DNA from: Candidatus Binatia bacterium
Lineage (GTDB): Bacteria > Desulfobacterota > Binatia > UBA12015
Direction of reading: 5' to 3'
Assembly (NCBI GenBank): GCA_036563615.1
Contig: DATCMB010000006.1
Location: 752,149-816,148, forward strand
Length of the DNA: 64,000 nt
Under the pieces are notes generated by a model, which saw only the letters and a program-made list of their open reading frames with translations, ran no database searches and was not told the DNA's origin. How positions within the stretch are numbered: position 1 is the first letter of the stretch; every line of letters begins with the position of its first letter. The translations under genes were made by a program, and so were the position numbers. Below, piece by piece: positions 43,343-53,798 of the stretch.

Positions 43343-45652
43343 ATGCCGGCCGGGCTGATCCTCCAGCCGACCTACCAGATGCGCGACGAGCGCCCGGTGG
43401 TGCAGCTCTTCGGGCGACTGGTGGACGGACGGCCGTTCCTCGTCGAGGACGACCGCTTCCGACCGTACTTCTTCCTGCGCACGCGCGACGTCGGGCTGCT
43501 CGGTCAAGTACCGGGCATGACCATCGAGGCGAACGAGCTGCGCGACATGGACGGCCGCCCGGTGGTGCGGGTCACCGTGCCGACGCCCGGCCTGGTCGCG
43601 ACGCTGCGCGACCGTCTCGCCCGCGAGGGCGTGCCGACCTACGAGGCCGACGTCCGCTTCGCCTACCGCTACCTGATCGACCACGGCATCCGCGCGGCGG
43701 CGACGATCGAGGGCGAGGAGGAGCCGCGCGAGGGCGGCCTCGTGCTGTTCCGCAACCCGGTGCTGCGCCCCGGCGTCGAGCGCCCCGAGCTGCGCGTGCT
43801 GTCGCTCGACATCGAGACGTCGCCCGACGCGAGCCGCATCTACTCGGTGGCGTTCGTCGGCTGCGGCGTCGAGGAGGCGCACCTCGTCACGAAGCGCGAG
43901 GTCAAAAGCGCCATCTGCCACGCCGACGAGCGCCGGCTGCTCGAGGGCGTCGTGCGGCGCGTGCGCGAGCTCGATCCCGACGTGCTGCTCGGCTGGAACG
44001 TCGTCGACTTCGACCTGCGCGTGCTCGCGCGGCGCTGCTCGGCGCTGCGCGTGAAGTGTCAGCTCGGGCAGGTCCCGGGCGACGTCCGCTTCGAGCAGGA
44101 CAGCACCTTCACCCGTCAAGGACGCGCCAACGTCCCGGGTCGCATGGTGCTCGACGCCGCGGGGCTCGTGCGCGACGCGATCCGCTTCGAGGACTACCGG
44201 CTCGACACCGTCGCGCGCGCGCTTCTCGGCCGCGGCAAGCTGATCGACACCGACGCGCCGGATGCGGCGGCGGAGATCGCGCGCCTCTACCGGCGCGATC
44301 CCGAAGCGCTCGTCGCCTACAACCTCGAGGACGCGCGGCTCGCGCTCGAGATCGTCGAGCAGGAGGGTCTGCTCGCGCTGACGATCGAGCGCAGCCTGCT
44401 GTCGGGCATGCAGCTCGACCGCGTCGGCGCGAGCATCGCGTCGTTCGACCAGATCTACCTGCCGGAGCTGCGCCGGCGCGGCGTCGTCGCGCCGAACGTC
44501 GACGCCGACCGCTCCGGCGTCACCGTGCAAGGCGGCGCGGTGCTCGACTCCGTCCCCGGGCTCTTCCGCAACGTCGCGGTGTTCGACTTCAAGAGCCTCT
44601 ACCCGAGCCTGATCCGCACCTTCAATCTCGACCCGCTGGCGCACGCGCGCGCGCGGCAAGGCGACCCCGACGTCGTCTGCGCGCCGAACGGAGCGCGCTT
44701 CTCGCGCTCGGACGCGATCCTGCCGGCGCTGATCGACGGCTTCGTCGAGCGTCGCGAGGCGGCGAAGGCGCGCGGCGACCGCCACGCGGATCAGGCGATC
44801 AAGATCATGATGAACGCGCTCTTCGGCGTGCTCGGGGCGCCGGCGTGCCGCTTCTTCGACCCGGAGATCGCGAACGCGATCACCACTTTTGGCCAGCAGA
44901 CGCTGCTCTGGACGAAGGCCGCGTTCGAGGCCGAGGGCTTCACCGTGCTGTACGGCGACACCGACTCGGTGTTCGTCAAGCTGACCGGCGACGACGCGGG
45001 TCCGGCGGCGTGCGAGGAGGCGCAGGCGCTGCGCGCGAAGGTCGAGGCGCACGTCGTCGCGCGCGTGCGCGAGCAGTACCGGGTCGAGCCGAAGCTCACG
45101 CTCGAGCTCGAGCACGTGCTCGAGCGCTTCTTCATGCCGCGCGTGCGCTCGGGGCTCGGCGGCAGCAAGAAGCGCTACGCCGGCTGGGTCGACGGCAAGC
45201 TGCTGGTCGTCGGGCTCGAGTCGGTGCGGCGCGACTGGCCGGCGATCGCGCGCCGCCTGCAGGAGGGCATCCTGACGCGCGTGTTCACCGACGAGGACCC
45301 GATGCCGTTCGTCACCGAGGTCGTGCGTCAGGTGCGCGCGGGCGAGCTGGATTCCGAGCTGGTCTACGCGAAGCGCATCCGCAAGGGCTCGCTCGACCGC
45401 TACACCGCCGCCACGCCGCCGCACGTGCAGGCGGCGCGCAAGCTCGGCGCCGACGTGGGCCCCGTGATCCGCTACGTCATCACGCGCCAGGGCCCCGAGC
45501 CGGTGCTGCCGGGCCGGCCGCTGCCCGACGACGTCGACCGCGCGCACTACGTCGACAAGGTGCTGCGGCCGATCGCCGACGCGATCCTGCCCGCGCTCGG
45601 TCGTAGCTTCGACGAGGCGACCGGCGAGCCGCGTCAGCTCTCGCTCCTGTGA
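43343..45652 (+). CDS. polB: DNA polymerase II, family B
   Basis: 769 aa from the ATG at 43343 (GGAG upstream). The 3'-5' exonuclease is intact: Exo I D156/E158 (LSLDIETSP), Exo II LGWNVVDFD (about 216-224), Exo III Y326...D330. Polymerase motifs: A at D415 (DFKSLYPSLI), B at KIMMNALFG (487-495), C at YGDTDS (537-542, D539/D541). Length and motif spacing match the E. coli Pol II class, used in repair and replication restart. It is divergent from addB, so the shared intergenic region may control both. Confidence 0.94.
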   Translation: MPAGLILQPTYQMRDERPVVQLFGRLVDGRPFLVEDDRFRPYFFLRTRDVGLLGQVPGMTIEANELRDMDGRPVVRVTVPTPGLVATLRDRLAREGVPTYEADVRFAYRYLIDHGIRAAATIEGEEEPREGGLVLFRNPVLRPGVERPELRVLSLDIETSPDASRIYSVAFVGCGVEEAHLVTKREVKSAICHADERRLLEGVVRRVRELDPDVLLGWNVVDFDLRVLARRCSALRVKCQLGQVPGDVRFEQDSTFTRQGRANVPGRMVLDAAGLVRDAIRFEDYRLDTVARALLGRGKLIDTDAPDAAAEIARLYRRDPEALVAYNLEDARLALEIVEQEGLLALTIERSLLSGMQLDRVGASIASFDQIYLPELRRRGVVAPNVDADRSGVTVQGGAVLDSVPGLFRNVAVFDFKSLYPSLIRTFNLDPLAHARARQGDPDVVCAPNGARFSRSDAILPALIDGFVERREAAKARGDRHADQAIKIMMNALFGVLGAPACRFFDPEIANAITTFGQQTLLWTKAAFEAEGFTVLYGDTDSVFVKLTGDDAGPAACEEAQALRAKVEAHVVARVREQYRVEPKLTLELEHVLERFFMPRVRSGLGGSKKRYAGWVDGKLLVVGLESVRRDWPAIARRLQEGILTRVFTDEDPMPFVTEVVRQVRAGELDSELVYAKRIRKGSLDRYTAATPPHVQAARKLGADVGPVIRYVITRQGPEPVLPGRPLPDDVDRAHYVDKVLRPIADAILPALGRSFDEATGEPRQLSLL

Positions 45653-45710
45653 GCGGGCCGCGTGGGCCGCGCCGCAAAGCGTGCTAGGACGCGACACGAA
45701 GGAGGACGCC

Positions 45711-46166
45711 ATGGCGCAGCCGCCCGTTTTCGAGCAGTACGACCAGCGCATCGCCGACGGCATGCTGCGCGCGAACGACCAGGTCACCGGCTTGCCGGCC
45801 TACCTCGGCGTGCGCTTCGTCGAGTTCGGCCCGGGACGCTTGCTCGCGACGATGGAGGTGCGCGACGAGCTCCTGACGCCGTTCGGCACGCTGCACGGCG
45901 GCGTCATGGCGGGGCTCGTCGACCACGTCCTCGGCTGCGTGCTCTATCCGCTGATGCAGCGCGGGCAGTGGGCCGCGACCACCGAGTTCAAGCTCAACTA
46001 CCTCGCACCGGTGCGCAGCGGCACGATCACCGCCGAGTCGACCGTGCTGTCGCTCGGCAAGCGCACCGCGGTGGTGCGCGTCGAGGTGACGAACGACGGT
46101 CGGCTCGCGTGCGTCGCGCAGGGCACGCTGCTGGTCTCGGATCCGCCGGCCCGCACGGCAGGCTGA
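45711..46166 (+). CDS. Hotdog-fold thioesterase, PaaI-like
   Basis: 151 aa; AAGGAGG precedes the ATG. LLTPFGTLHGGVMAGLVDHVLGCVLYPLM is the HGG-containing central helix with Asp in the catalytic helix (AGLVDH). TTEFKLNYLAPVRSGTITAESTVLSLGKRTAVVRVEVTNDGRLACVAQGTLLV is the usual strand series. It is only moderately similar to the other hotdog protein at 34910-35368. Probable acyl- or aryl-CoA hydrolase in the cytoplasm. It is followed after 18 bp by a GAF/sigma-54 regulator on the same strand. Confidence 0.84.
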   Translation: MAQPPVFEQYDQRIADGMLRANDQVTGLPAYLGVRFVEFGPGRLLATMEVRDELLTPFGTLHGGVMAGLVDHVLGCVLYPLMQRGQWAATTEFKLNYLAPVRSGTITAESTVLSLGKRTAVVRVEVTNDGRLACVAQGTLLVSDPPARTAG

Positions 46167-46184
46167 GCGTCACACGGGAGCGGC

Positions 46185-47840
<1,656 letters not shown>

Positions 47841-47851
47841 GCGACGCCGAG

Positions 47852-47876
47852 CGCTCTCGTTCGGGCGAAAAGAGCG
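47852..47876. terminator. Hairpin between convergent genes
   Basis: Arms CGCTCT (47852-47857) and AGAGCG (47871-47876) enclose a 13-nt loop that contains a TTCG/CGAA pairing. It sits between the sigma-54 regulator stop and the stop of the exported methyltransferase gene. Weak stem; likely a bidirectional terminator. Confidence 0.35.
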
Positions 47877-47886
47877 GACGTGCCGC

Positions 47887-48591
47887 TCAGGCCGCCGGCG
47901 CGAAGATCAGAAAGTACTGGTAGGGCAGCAGCTCGGGCTCGGCGACCAGGCGGTAGCCCGCCGCCTGGAGCTCCTCGACCACCTGCTCGCGCGCGAGCTT
48001 GTGCGCCATTCCGGGTCCCACCGGCAGCTCGCGCTTCTGCCAGTCGATGATCGCGACGCGGCCTCCCGGCTTGAGCGCTTCCTTCAGGCGGCGCGCGTAG
48101 GCGATGCGGTCGTCGATGTGGTGCCAGGTGTCGACGATCAGCACGACGTCGCTGCTGCGCGCGGGGAGACGCGGGTTGTCCTTCGAGGCGAGGATCGGCA
48201 CCACGTTGGCCGTGCCCTCGCGCTCGGCGCGCGCGCGCAGGTGCGCGACCAGCGCCGCCTCGGGCTCGGCGGCGAGCACGGTGCCCCGCGGTCCGACGGC
48301 TTGCGAGAGGTAGCGCGAGAAGTAGCCGGTGCCGGCGCCGAGGTCGGCGACCGTCATGCCGGGCTCGAGCGCGAGCGCGCGCACGACCTCCTCCGGCTTC
48401 TGCCAGGCGTCGCGCTGCGGGTCGTCGAAGACGCGCGTCCAGTGCTCGACGTCGGCGAAGTCGTGGTGCGTCGTCGCGGGCTGCGCCGCGGCGCCGTGCA
48501 CGCCGATCGCGAGGACGTGCAACGCGGCAGCAACGGCGACCACGACGGCGAGCGACGAGCGCCCGCCGCGGTGCGACGCGGTCGACCTCAT
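47887..48591 (-). CDS. Class I SAM methyltransferase with signal peptide
   Basis: 234 aa. The N-terminus (1-36) has a basic start, a hydrophobic core (SLAVVVAVAAALHVLAIGVHG) and an AAAQ cleavage site, so the protein appears exported. The methyltransferase core is intact: VADLGAGTGYFSRYLSQAVG (motif I), AAEPEAALVAHL, VLIVDTWHHIDD and LKEALKPGGRVAIIDWQ. Its ATG overlaps the stop of the SAM hydroxide adenosyltransferase gene (ATGA, 48588-48591). Exported SAM-dependent methyltransferases are unusual because SAM is cytoplasmic. The substrate is unknown. Confidence 0.78.
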   Translation of the reverse strand: MRSTASHRGGRSSLAVVVAVAAALHVLAIGVHGAAAQPATTHHDFADVEHWTRVFDDPQRDAWQKPEEVVRALALEPGMTVADLGAGTGYFSRYLSQAVGPRGTVLAAEPEAALVAHLRARAEREGTANVVPILASKDNPRLPARSSDVVLIVDTWHHIDDRIAYARRLKEALKPGGRVAIIDWQKRELPVGPGMAHKLAREQVVEELQAAGYRLVAEPELLPYQYFLIFAPAA

Positions 48592-49412
48592 GCCGCGGGC
48601 TCGACGCGGATCGTCGTCCCGGTCGCGAGCCCGAGACGCGCGCGCGCCGAGCCGTCGCGCACCGCGATCTCGACGAAGCCCTCGCTGCCGATCACGGCGA
48701 GGATCGCGCCGGGCGCGGCGTCGCCGTAGGTCCGCACCAGCGGGACGCGCTCGTCGCCCGGCAGGCGCACGACGTACGACGCGGCGCCGAGGCTCTCGAG
48801 GTGCTGCGCGGTGACGTTGGTGATCGCGTTGCCGAAGTGGTCGTAGTAGGTGACCTGGCCCTCGATCGCGCCGGGCACGTGCACGGGCTCGGTGCCGGGG
48901 AGCTGCACGAGGTCGTGCGGCCTGCCGATGTCCGCCGGCGTGAGCAGACGCGCCGCGAGCACCGCGGCGGCGGGCGCGAACAGGTCGCGGCCCTCGAAGG
49001 TCGACGCGTGGCGGTGCGGCAGGTAGCGCGCGAGCTTGCCTTGACGGTCGAGCCGGTACGCCGCCTGCGGGCCGCCGAGCCGCGCGACCACCGGTCCGAA
49101 GAGCCCGTTGTCGGGTCCGACGAACGCCTGCCCGCCAGCGACGATCACGACGGGCGCGCGCTCGGTGCCGACGCCCGGGTCGACCACGGCGACGTGCACG
49201 CTGCCGGGCGGAAACCACGGGCACGCGCCGCGCAGCACGGTCGCGCCGTGCTCGATGTTCTGCGGCTCGATCTGGTGCGCGATGTCGTGGATCTGCAGCG
49301 TCGGCGAGATCGACAGCATGACGCCCTTCATCGCGCCGACGTACGCGTCGCGGGTGCCGAAGTCGGTCGTGATCGTGACGATGCCGTTCGGCTCGAGGAG
49401 CGCCTCGCTCAT
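48588..49412 (-). CDS. SAM hydroxide adenosyltransferase (DUF62 family)
   Basis: 274 aa. GIVTITTDFGTRDAYVGAMKGVML is the N-terminal SAM-binding stretch of the SAM-dependent halogenase / DUF62 family; VAVVDPGVGTERAPVVI carries the active-site Asp and Arg, and YYDHFGNAITNV is the C-terminal domain motif. Characterised members hydrolyse SAM to adenosine and methionine. A residue that I recall as His in characterised hydroxide adenosyltransferases (TFHGRD) reads Glu here (STFEGRDLFAP). Operon with an exported methyltransferase through a four-base overlap. Confidence 0.83.
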   Translation of the reverse strand: MSEALLEPNGIVTITTDFGTRDAYVGAMKGVMLSISPTLQIHDIAHQIEPQNIEHGATVLRGACPWFPPGSVHVAVVDPGVGTERAPVVIVAGGQAFVGPDNGLFGPVVARLGGPQAAYRLDRQGKLARYLPHRHASTFEGRDLFAPAAAVLAARLLTPADIGRPHDLVQLPGTEPVHVPGAIEGQVTYYDHFGNAITNVTAQHLESLGAASYVVRLPGDERVPLVRTYGDAAPGAILAVIGSEGFVEIAVRDGSARARLGLATGTTIRVEPAA

Positions 49413-49594
49413 GCTGATGGCGAAACTATCCCGGACCGTCGCGCCGTGCCAGCGCCGCGCGCCGGCCGGTGCGCGTGCGCGAGCGTCCGGCTCCGTCCGT
49501 GTCGGCGCTGCAGCGGCGCGCACGGCGTCGGGCGCGACGGGGGCGCTTCCGCCCGGGCACGGTGATAGGCTCCTCGCGAGCGAGGAGGGCGATC

Positions 49595-50905
49595 ATGCGG
49601 CGACCTCGGCGATCTCGACACGCTCGCGACGACGGGCAGGACGAGCGAACGGCGCGCGAGCGTCTCCCCGACGAAGGACGCAGGCGCTTCCTGCGCGCCG
49701 CGGCGAGCGTCGCCGCCGGCGGCAGCGCCGCGGCGCTCGCCGGCTGCGAGTACAAGACGCAGCTCTTCCTGCTGCGCGACGCGCCGACCGAAGCCGAGGT
49801 CAAGCAGCCGTCGTGGAGCGAGTCGCGCGTGCGCGCGTACCGTCCGCTCGGCAAGACGGGCCACGCGATGTCGGACATCTCGTTCGGCACCTCGGGGCTC
49901 GACAACGTCGCGGTCGTGAAGCGTGCGCTCGAGCGCGGGATCAACTACTTCGACACCTCGCCCGACTACTCCCGCGCCGGCTCCGAGCGCGTGCTGGGCG
50001 AGGGCATCGCGGGACACCCGCGCGAGGAGCTGTTCATCGTCTCGAAGTTCTGCACGCCCGAGGGACACCTGCCGAACGACGCGACGCCGAAGGAGGTCAT
50101 CGCCGCCGTCGAGGGCAGCCTCAAGCGCCTCGACACCGACTACCTCGACCTCGCGCACATCCACGCCTGCAACTCGCTCGACCGGCTCTTCAATCCAAAC
50201 ATCCACGAGGCGGCGGAGCGCTTGAAGGAGCAGGGCAAGCTGCGCTTCGTCGGCGTCAGCTCGCACACGCCGCAGCTCGAGCTCGTCATGCGCGAGGCGG
50301 TGCGCTCGGGGAAGTTCGACGTCATCATGGTGGCGTACAACTTCGAGAACTGGCCGGACCTGACGAACATCTTCCGCGAGTCGCACGAGCGCGGCGTCGG
50401 CGTCGTCGCGATGAAGACGCTGAAGGGCGCGCAGCACACCGTGCTGTCCGACTTCACGCCCACCGAGCGTGAGTCGTTTTCGCAGGCCGCGTTCAAATGG
50501 GTGCTGGCGAACCCGCACGTGAGCGGGCTCGTGGTGTCGATCAACTCGCTCGCGCAGGTCGACGAGTATCTCGTCGCGTCCGGGCAGCAGCCGACCGACG
50601 CCGACATCGCTCTCCTCGAGCGCTACGACCGCCTGGTGCGCGCCGAGTACTGCCGTCCCGGCTGCGGCATCTGCCTTTCGTCCTGTCCGCACGGCGTGCC
50701 GATCGACGACGTGCTGCGCTTCGCGACCTACTACGAGGGCTACGGTCAGCAGCGCGTCGCGATGGAGGAGTACGCGCGGCTCTTGCCGGAGGCGAACGCG
50801 TCGCGCTGCGCCACGTGCGCGGCGCCGTGCGAGCCGGCGTGTCCCTTCGGGCTGCCGATCCGCCGCAAGCTGCGCGCCGCGCACGAGCTCTTGCGTCTCG
50901 CGTAG
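49595..50905 (+). CDS. Tat-exported aldo/keto reductase with C-terminal Fe-S cysteines
   Basis: 436 aa from the ATG at 49595 (GAGGAGGGC upstream). A twin-arginine motif RRRFLR (29-34) leads to a hydrophobic region ending in the lipobox LAGC (C51), so the protein is probably folded with its cofactor in the cytoplasm, exported by Tat and lipid-anchored. Residues about 65-350 are an aldo/keto reductase barrel: NYFDTSPDYSR, IVSKFC and LAHIHACNSLDRL supply the usual catalytic Asp, Tyr, Lys and His. The last 80 residues have two Cys clusters (CRPGCGICLSSC and CATCAAPCEPAC) like ferredoxin-type 4Fe-4S sites. Substrate unknown. Confidence 0.85.
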   Translation: MRRPRRSRHARDDGQDERTARERLPDEGRRRFLRAAASVAAGGSAAALAGCEYKTQLFLLRDAPTEAEVKQPSWSESRVRAYRPLGKTGHAMSDISFGTSGLDNVAVVKRALERGINYFDTSPDYSRAGSERVLGEGIAGHPREELFIVSKFCTPEGHLPNDATPKEVIAAVEGSLKRLDTDYLDLAHIHACNSLDRLFNPNIHEAAERLKEQGKLRFVGVSSHTPQLELVMREAVRSGKFDVIMVAYNFENWPDLTNIFRESHERGVGVVAMKTLKGAQHTVLSDFTPTERESFSQAAFKWVLANPHVSGLVVSINSLAQVDEYLVASGQQPTDADIALLERYDRLVRAEYCRPGCGICLSSCPHGVPIDDVLRFATYYEGYGQQRVAMEEYARLLPEANASRCATCAAPCEPACPFGLPIRRKLRAAHELLRLA

Positions 50906-50911
50906 CTTCTA

Positions 50912-50929
50912 CGGCGCGATCCCGCGCCG
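50912..50929. terminator. Hairpin between convergent genes
   Basis: Arms CGGCGCG (50912-50918) and CGCGCCG (50923-50929) pair perfectly around ATCC, 6 bp past the aldo/keto reductase stop and before the SMP-30 gene stop. Probably a bidirectional terminator without a U tract. Confidence 0.5.
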
Positions 50930-50955
50930 CCGCAGCTCGTGGCTATCGACGCGCG

Positions 50956-51810
50956 TCAGGGAATCCCCGCGCCCGCGACGTCGACGCGCGTCTTGCGGAT
51001 CCAGCCGTTGCCGCGCTGCGGGTTCTTGTGCGGGCTCGAGTCGACCGCCTCGAGCAGGAACAGCGTCTTGCGATCGGCGCCGCCGAGCGCGCACGCGTAG
51101 CCCGCGTGCTGCGGCATGTCGATGCGGTCGACCACCTCGCCGCCTTCCTTGACGCGCAGAAAGCCGCCCGGCGCGATCGGGTTCGCGAGCCACACGCAGC
51201 CTTCCTCGTCGAGCGCGATGCCGTCGGGGTGCACGTCGAGGTTCGCCCAGACGCGGCGTCCGGCGAGCGTGCCGTCGTAGCGGATGTCGAACGCGGTGAG
51301 ACGCTTGCCGAAGCTCTCGGCGACGATCAGCGTGCCGCCGTCGGGCGTCACCACGGAGCCGTTCGGGAACAGCATGTCGTCGGCGACGACGCTCGCGTGA
51401 CCGTCCGGGCGGACGAGCACGAGGCAGGTGTCGCGCAGCTTGGCGCCGCCGTGCAGGTCGAAGCCGAAGTTGCCGACGTACGCGTTGCCGTGGCTGTCGA
51501 CGACCATGTCGTTGAGGTGGAAGGGCGCCAGCTCCGAGAGGTCGGCGTGCACGACCAGGCGTCCGTCGTGCTCGCGGCGCAGCAGGCGACGATCCTCCAT
51601 CGACACGATCAGCAGCCGTCCGTCGGGCAGCCAGCCGAGTCCGGAGGGGCTGTTCTCGAGCGTGACGATCGTCTCGCGACGCCCGCTCTCGTCGACCGCC
51701 ACCACCTCGTGCGCGTGCATGTCGGAGAACCACAGCCGGCCGTCGTGCCAGCGCGGGCCCTCGGGGAAGATCAGATCGTTCAGCAGCAGCTGCGGCTCTT
51801 CGTGGCTCAT
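50956..51810 (-). CDS. SMP-30/gluconolactonase family protein
   Basis: 284 aa. Six-bladed propeller of the senescence-marker-protein-30 / gluconolactonase family: the metal ligands are read from IFPEGPRW (Glu), HLNDMVVD (Asn) and VHPDGIALDEEG (Asp). Members are metal-dependent lactonases. The gene overlaps the upstream SDR gene by four bases (ATGA, 51807-51810), so an oxidoreductase and a lactonase may act in sequence on a hydroxy acid or sugar (inference). Confidence 0.87.
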   Translation of the reverse strand: MSHEEPQLLLNDLIFPEGPRWHDGRLWFSDMHAHEVVAVDESGRRETIVTLENSPSGLGWLPDGRLLIVSMEDRRLLRREHDGRLVVHADLSELAPFHLNDMVVDSHGNAYVGNFGFDLHGGAKLRDTCLVLVRPDGHASVVADDMLFPNGSVVTPDGGTLIVAESFGKRLTAFDIRYDGTLAGRRVWANLDVHPDGIALDEEGCVWLANPIAPGGFLRVKEGGEVVDRIDMPQHAGYACALGGADRKTLFLLEAVDSSPHKNPQRGNGWIRKTRVDVAGAGIP

Positions 51811-52643
51811 CGCGCACCTGCCTGCTGACGCGCCCGGTACTGCTCCTTCACGGCGCGGCCACGCTCCTCGAGGATCGGCACGAGCACCCGCTTGAGCGCC
51901 GACAGCGCGCTGCCGACGCGCGCCATGTAGCCGGTGAGCACCGGGATCGTGCGCTCCGCGGCGCCGTCCTCGGCGCAGTCGAGGATCAATCTCGCGACCT
52001 CGTCGCAGGTCGACATCGGGTTCGCGAACACCAGGTCGGGGACGTGATCGAGGTCGTCCATGAGGAAGCTCGTGTCGACCGGGCCGGGCGACACCACCGA
52101 CACCGTGATCCCCGAGCCCTCGAGCTCCTCGCGCAGCGCGAACGAGAAGGCGCGCAGGCCCGACTTGCTCGCCGAGTACGTCGCCTCGTGCGCGACCGGG
52201 ATCTGTCCGGCGATCGACGCGACGTTGACGATCGCCGCGCGCTCGCGCCGGTGCAGGTAGGGCAGGGCGAGGCGCGTGAGCACGATCGGTGCGGTCAGGT
52301 TGACGTCGATGATCTGCGCGAGGTCCTCCGGGCGCTGGTCCTCGACGCGTCCGCGGTGGTTGGCGCCGGCGTTGTTGACCAGGATGTCGATGCCGCCGAA
52401 GGCGTCGGCGACGTCGCGCAGCAGGGCTTCGCACGCGGCGCGGTCGCGCACGTCGGCCGGGTAGGCGCGCGCGACGCCACCCGTGCCGCGGATCTCGCCC
52501 GCGACCCACTCGAGCGTCTGCGCGCCGCGCGCGACGAGCGCCACGCTCGCGCCCTCCGCGGCGAACTGGCGTGCGGCCGCGCTGCCGATCCCGCTCGACG
52601 CGCCGGTGACGATCACCACCTTGCCCGCGAAACGATCGCCCAT
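51807..52643 (-). CDS. Short-chain dehydrogenase/reductase
   Basis: 278 aa. VVIVTGASSGIGSAAARQ is the cofactor-binding TGxxxGIG, DILVNNAGANHRG the NNAG motif, IVNVASIAG the catalytic Ser region, and YSASKSGLRAF the YxxxK pair. The C-terminal 60 residues are a helical tail ending in basic residues (ALKRVLVPILEERGRAVKEQYRARQ), as in membrane-associated SDRs acting on lipid-like alcohols. AGGAGAG lies upstream of the ATG. First gene of a two-gene unit with the SMP-30 protein. Confidence 0.88.
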   Translation of the reverse strand: MGDRFAGKVVIVTGASSGIGSAAARQFAAEGASVALVARGAQTLEWVAGEIRGTGGVARAYPADVRDRAACEALLRDVADAFGGIDILVNNAGANHRGRVEDQRPEDLAQIIDVNLTAPIVLTRLALPYLHRRERAAIVNVASIAGQIPVAHEATYSASKSGLRAFSFALREELEGSGITVSVVSPGPVDTSFLMDDLDHVPDLVFANPMSTCDEVARLILDCAEDGAAERTIPVLTGYMARVGSALSALKRVLVPILEERGRAVKEQYRARQQAGAR

Positions 52644-52738
52644 ACGTCTGATCTCTCCTGCCTCGTTCCGAAACCTGAACCTGACCGGGCGCGTCGCCCG
52701 GTGCAAGCGCATCCGGTCATCATCCTCGGCGACGCTGG

Positions 52739-53665
52739 TCAAGCGCCGAAGCCGGGACCTTCGCGTGGCGTGATGCGTTCCGGTCGCGCGGGAGGAGCGT
52801 CGGCGACGCCGATCGGCGCGACGTCGTTCGGCGCATCCGGGCAGAGCAGCGCGGCGAGCGCGTGGAGCTGCGTGCGTCCGACGGAGACCTCGAACATCCC
52901 ACCAAAATAGCACACGACGCCGTGCGCTCCGCACCAGGCAATCGCATCGAGCGCTTCGAGGACGCCGCCCATGCGTGCGGGCTTGATGTTGATCGCGGCC
53001 GGCTTCACCGGCAGCGTCGCGAGCGTCGCCGCCGAGGTCACCGCAGCGTCGAGGGAGAGACGGGAGAGAAGCTCGGGCGACCAGCGTGCGTCGCCGGGCC
53101 GCGGATCTTCGAGCAGGGCATCGGGTACGAGACGGTGCACGCGCTCGTGATCGGCGACGTCGCCCGAGAGCTTGAAATCGAGCACCGCGGCGCGACGCAG
53201 CTCGGCGAGTCGTGCGAAGGTCTCGTCGCTCCAGGCGGGATCGACGTCGATCTTGAGGCCGAGCTCCGCACGCGCGGCGAGCTCGCGCCGGGCGCGCGCC
53301 ACCGGATCGTCGCAGCGCTCGAACGACAGCACGTAGCGCACGGCACGCGGTGCGGCGCCGGCGAGGTCGGCGAGCGAGGCGTTCGCCTGGCGCAGCGCGA
53401 GGTCGATTGCCGCGGCCTCGAGCGCGGCACGGTCGTAGGCGTGCTCGAGCGTTCGACGCAGGGAACGGGACAGCTCGTCGAGCGTCGCGCAGCGCGCGAG
53501 GTCGAGCGTCGCGGCCCGCCGCGCGAAGGCCGCGTGCTCGTCGAGCGTCCAGCCGACGTGCTCGCCGCGTCCGCTCGCGCCGGGTCCGTGCAGCGTCACC
53601 ACCGTGCTCGGACGCAGCTCGGCGCCGTACGACGGCACGGGCACGCCGCGCGTCTCGCAGCGCAC
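52739..53665 (-). CDS. Enolase-superfamily protein, OSBS / dipeptide-epimerase-like
   Basis: 308 aa from a GTG at 53665; the exact start is uncertain. The fold is recognised by the C-terminal barrel: AAVLDFKLSGDVADHERVHRLVPDALLEDPRPGD, INIKPARMGGVLEALDAIAWCGAHGV and CYFGGMFEVSVGRTQLHALAAL, typical of the muconate-lactonizing/OSBS branch. The K-x-K acid/base pair is not fully clear here (GLKIDVD is the nearest match), so catalytic activity should not be assumed. The plausible reactions are O-succinylbenzoate synthase, dipeptide epimerase or N-acylamino acid racemase. No menaquinone gene is next to it; the ergothioneine gene lies upstream on the same strand. Confidence 0.72.
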   Translation of the reverse strand: MRCETRGVPVPSYGAELRPSTVVTLHGPGASGRGEHVGWTLDEHAAFARRAATLDLARCATLDELSRSLRRTLEHAYDRAALEAAAIDLALRQANASLADLAGAAPRAVRYVLSFERCDDPVARARRELAARAELGLKIDVDPAWSDETFARLAELRRAAVLDFKLSGDVADHERVHRLVPDALLEDPRPGDARWSPELLSRLSLDAAVTSAATLATLPVKPAAINIKPARMGGVLEALDAIAWCGAHGVVCYFGGMFEVSVGRTQLHALAALLCPDAPNDVAPIGVADAPPARPERITPREGPGFGA

Positions 53666-53798
53666 CGCCTCGACGGCGATCGGCAGCGCACCGAGCGCCG
53701 CGCGCAGCCGCGCGGCGCGGCGCGCGGTCTCGGCGTGCGGCTCGCGCCGCGGCTCCCGGGGCGGCTCCGTGGCGTCTCGCCTCCGCGTGCTCGGTCGC

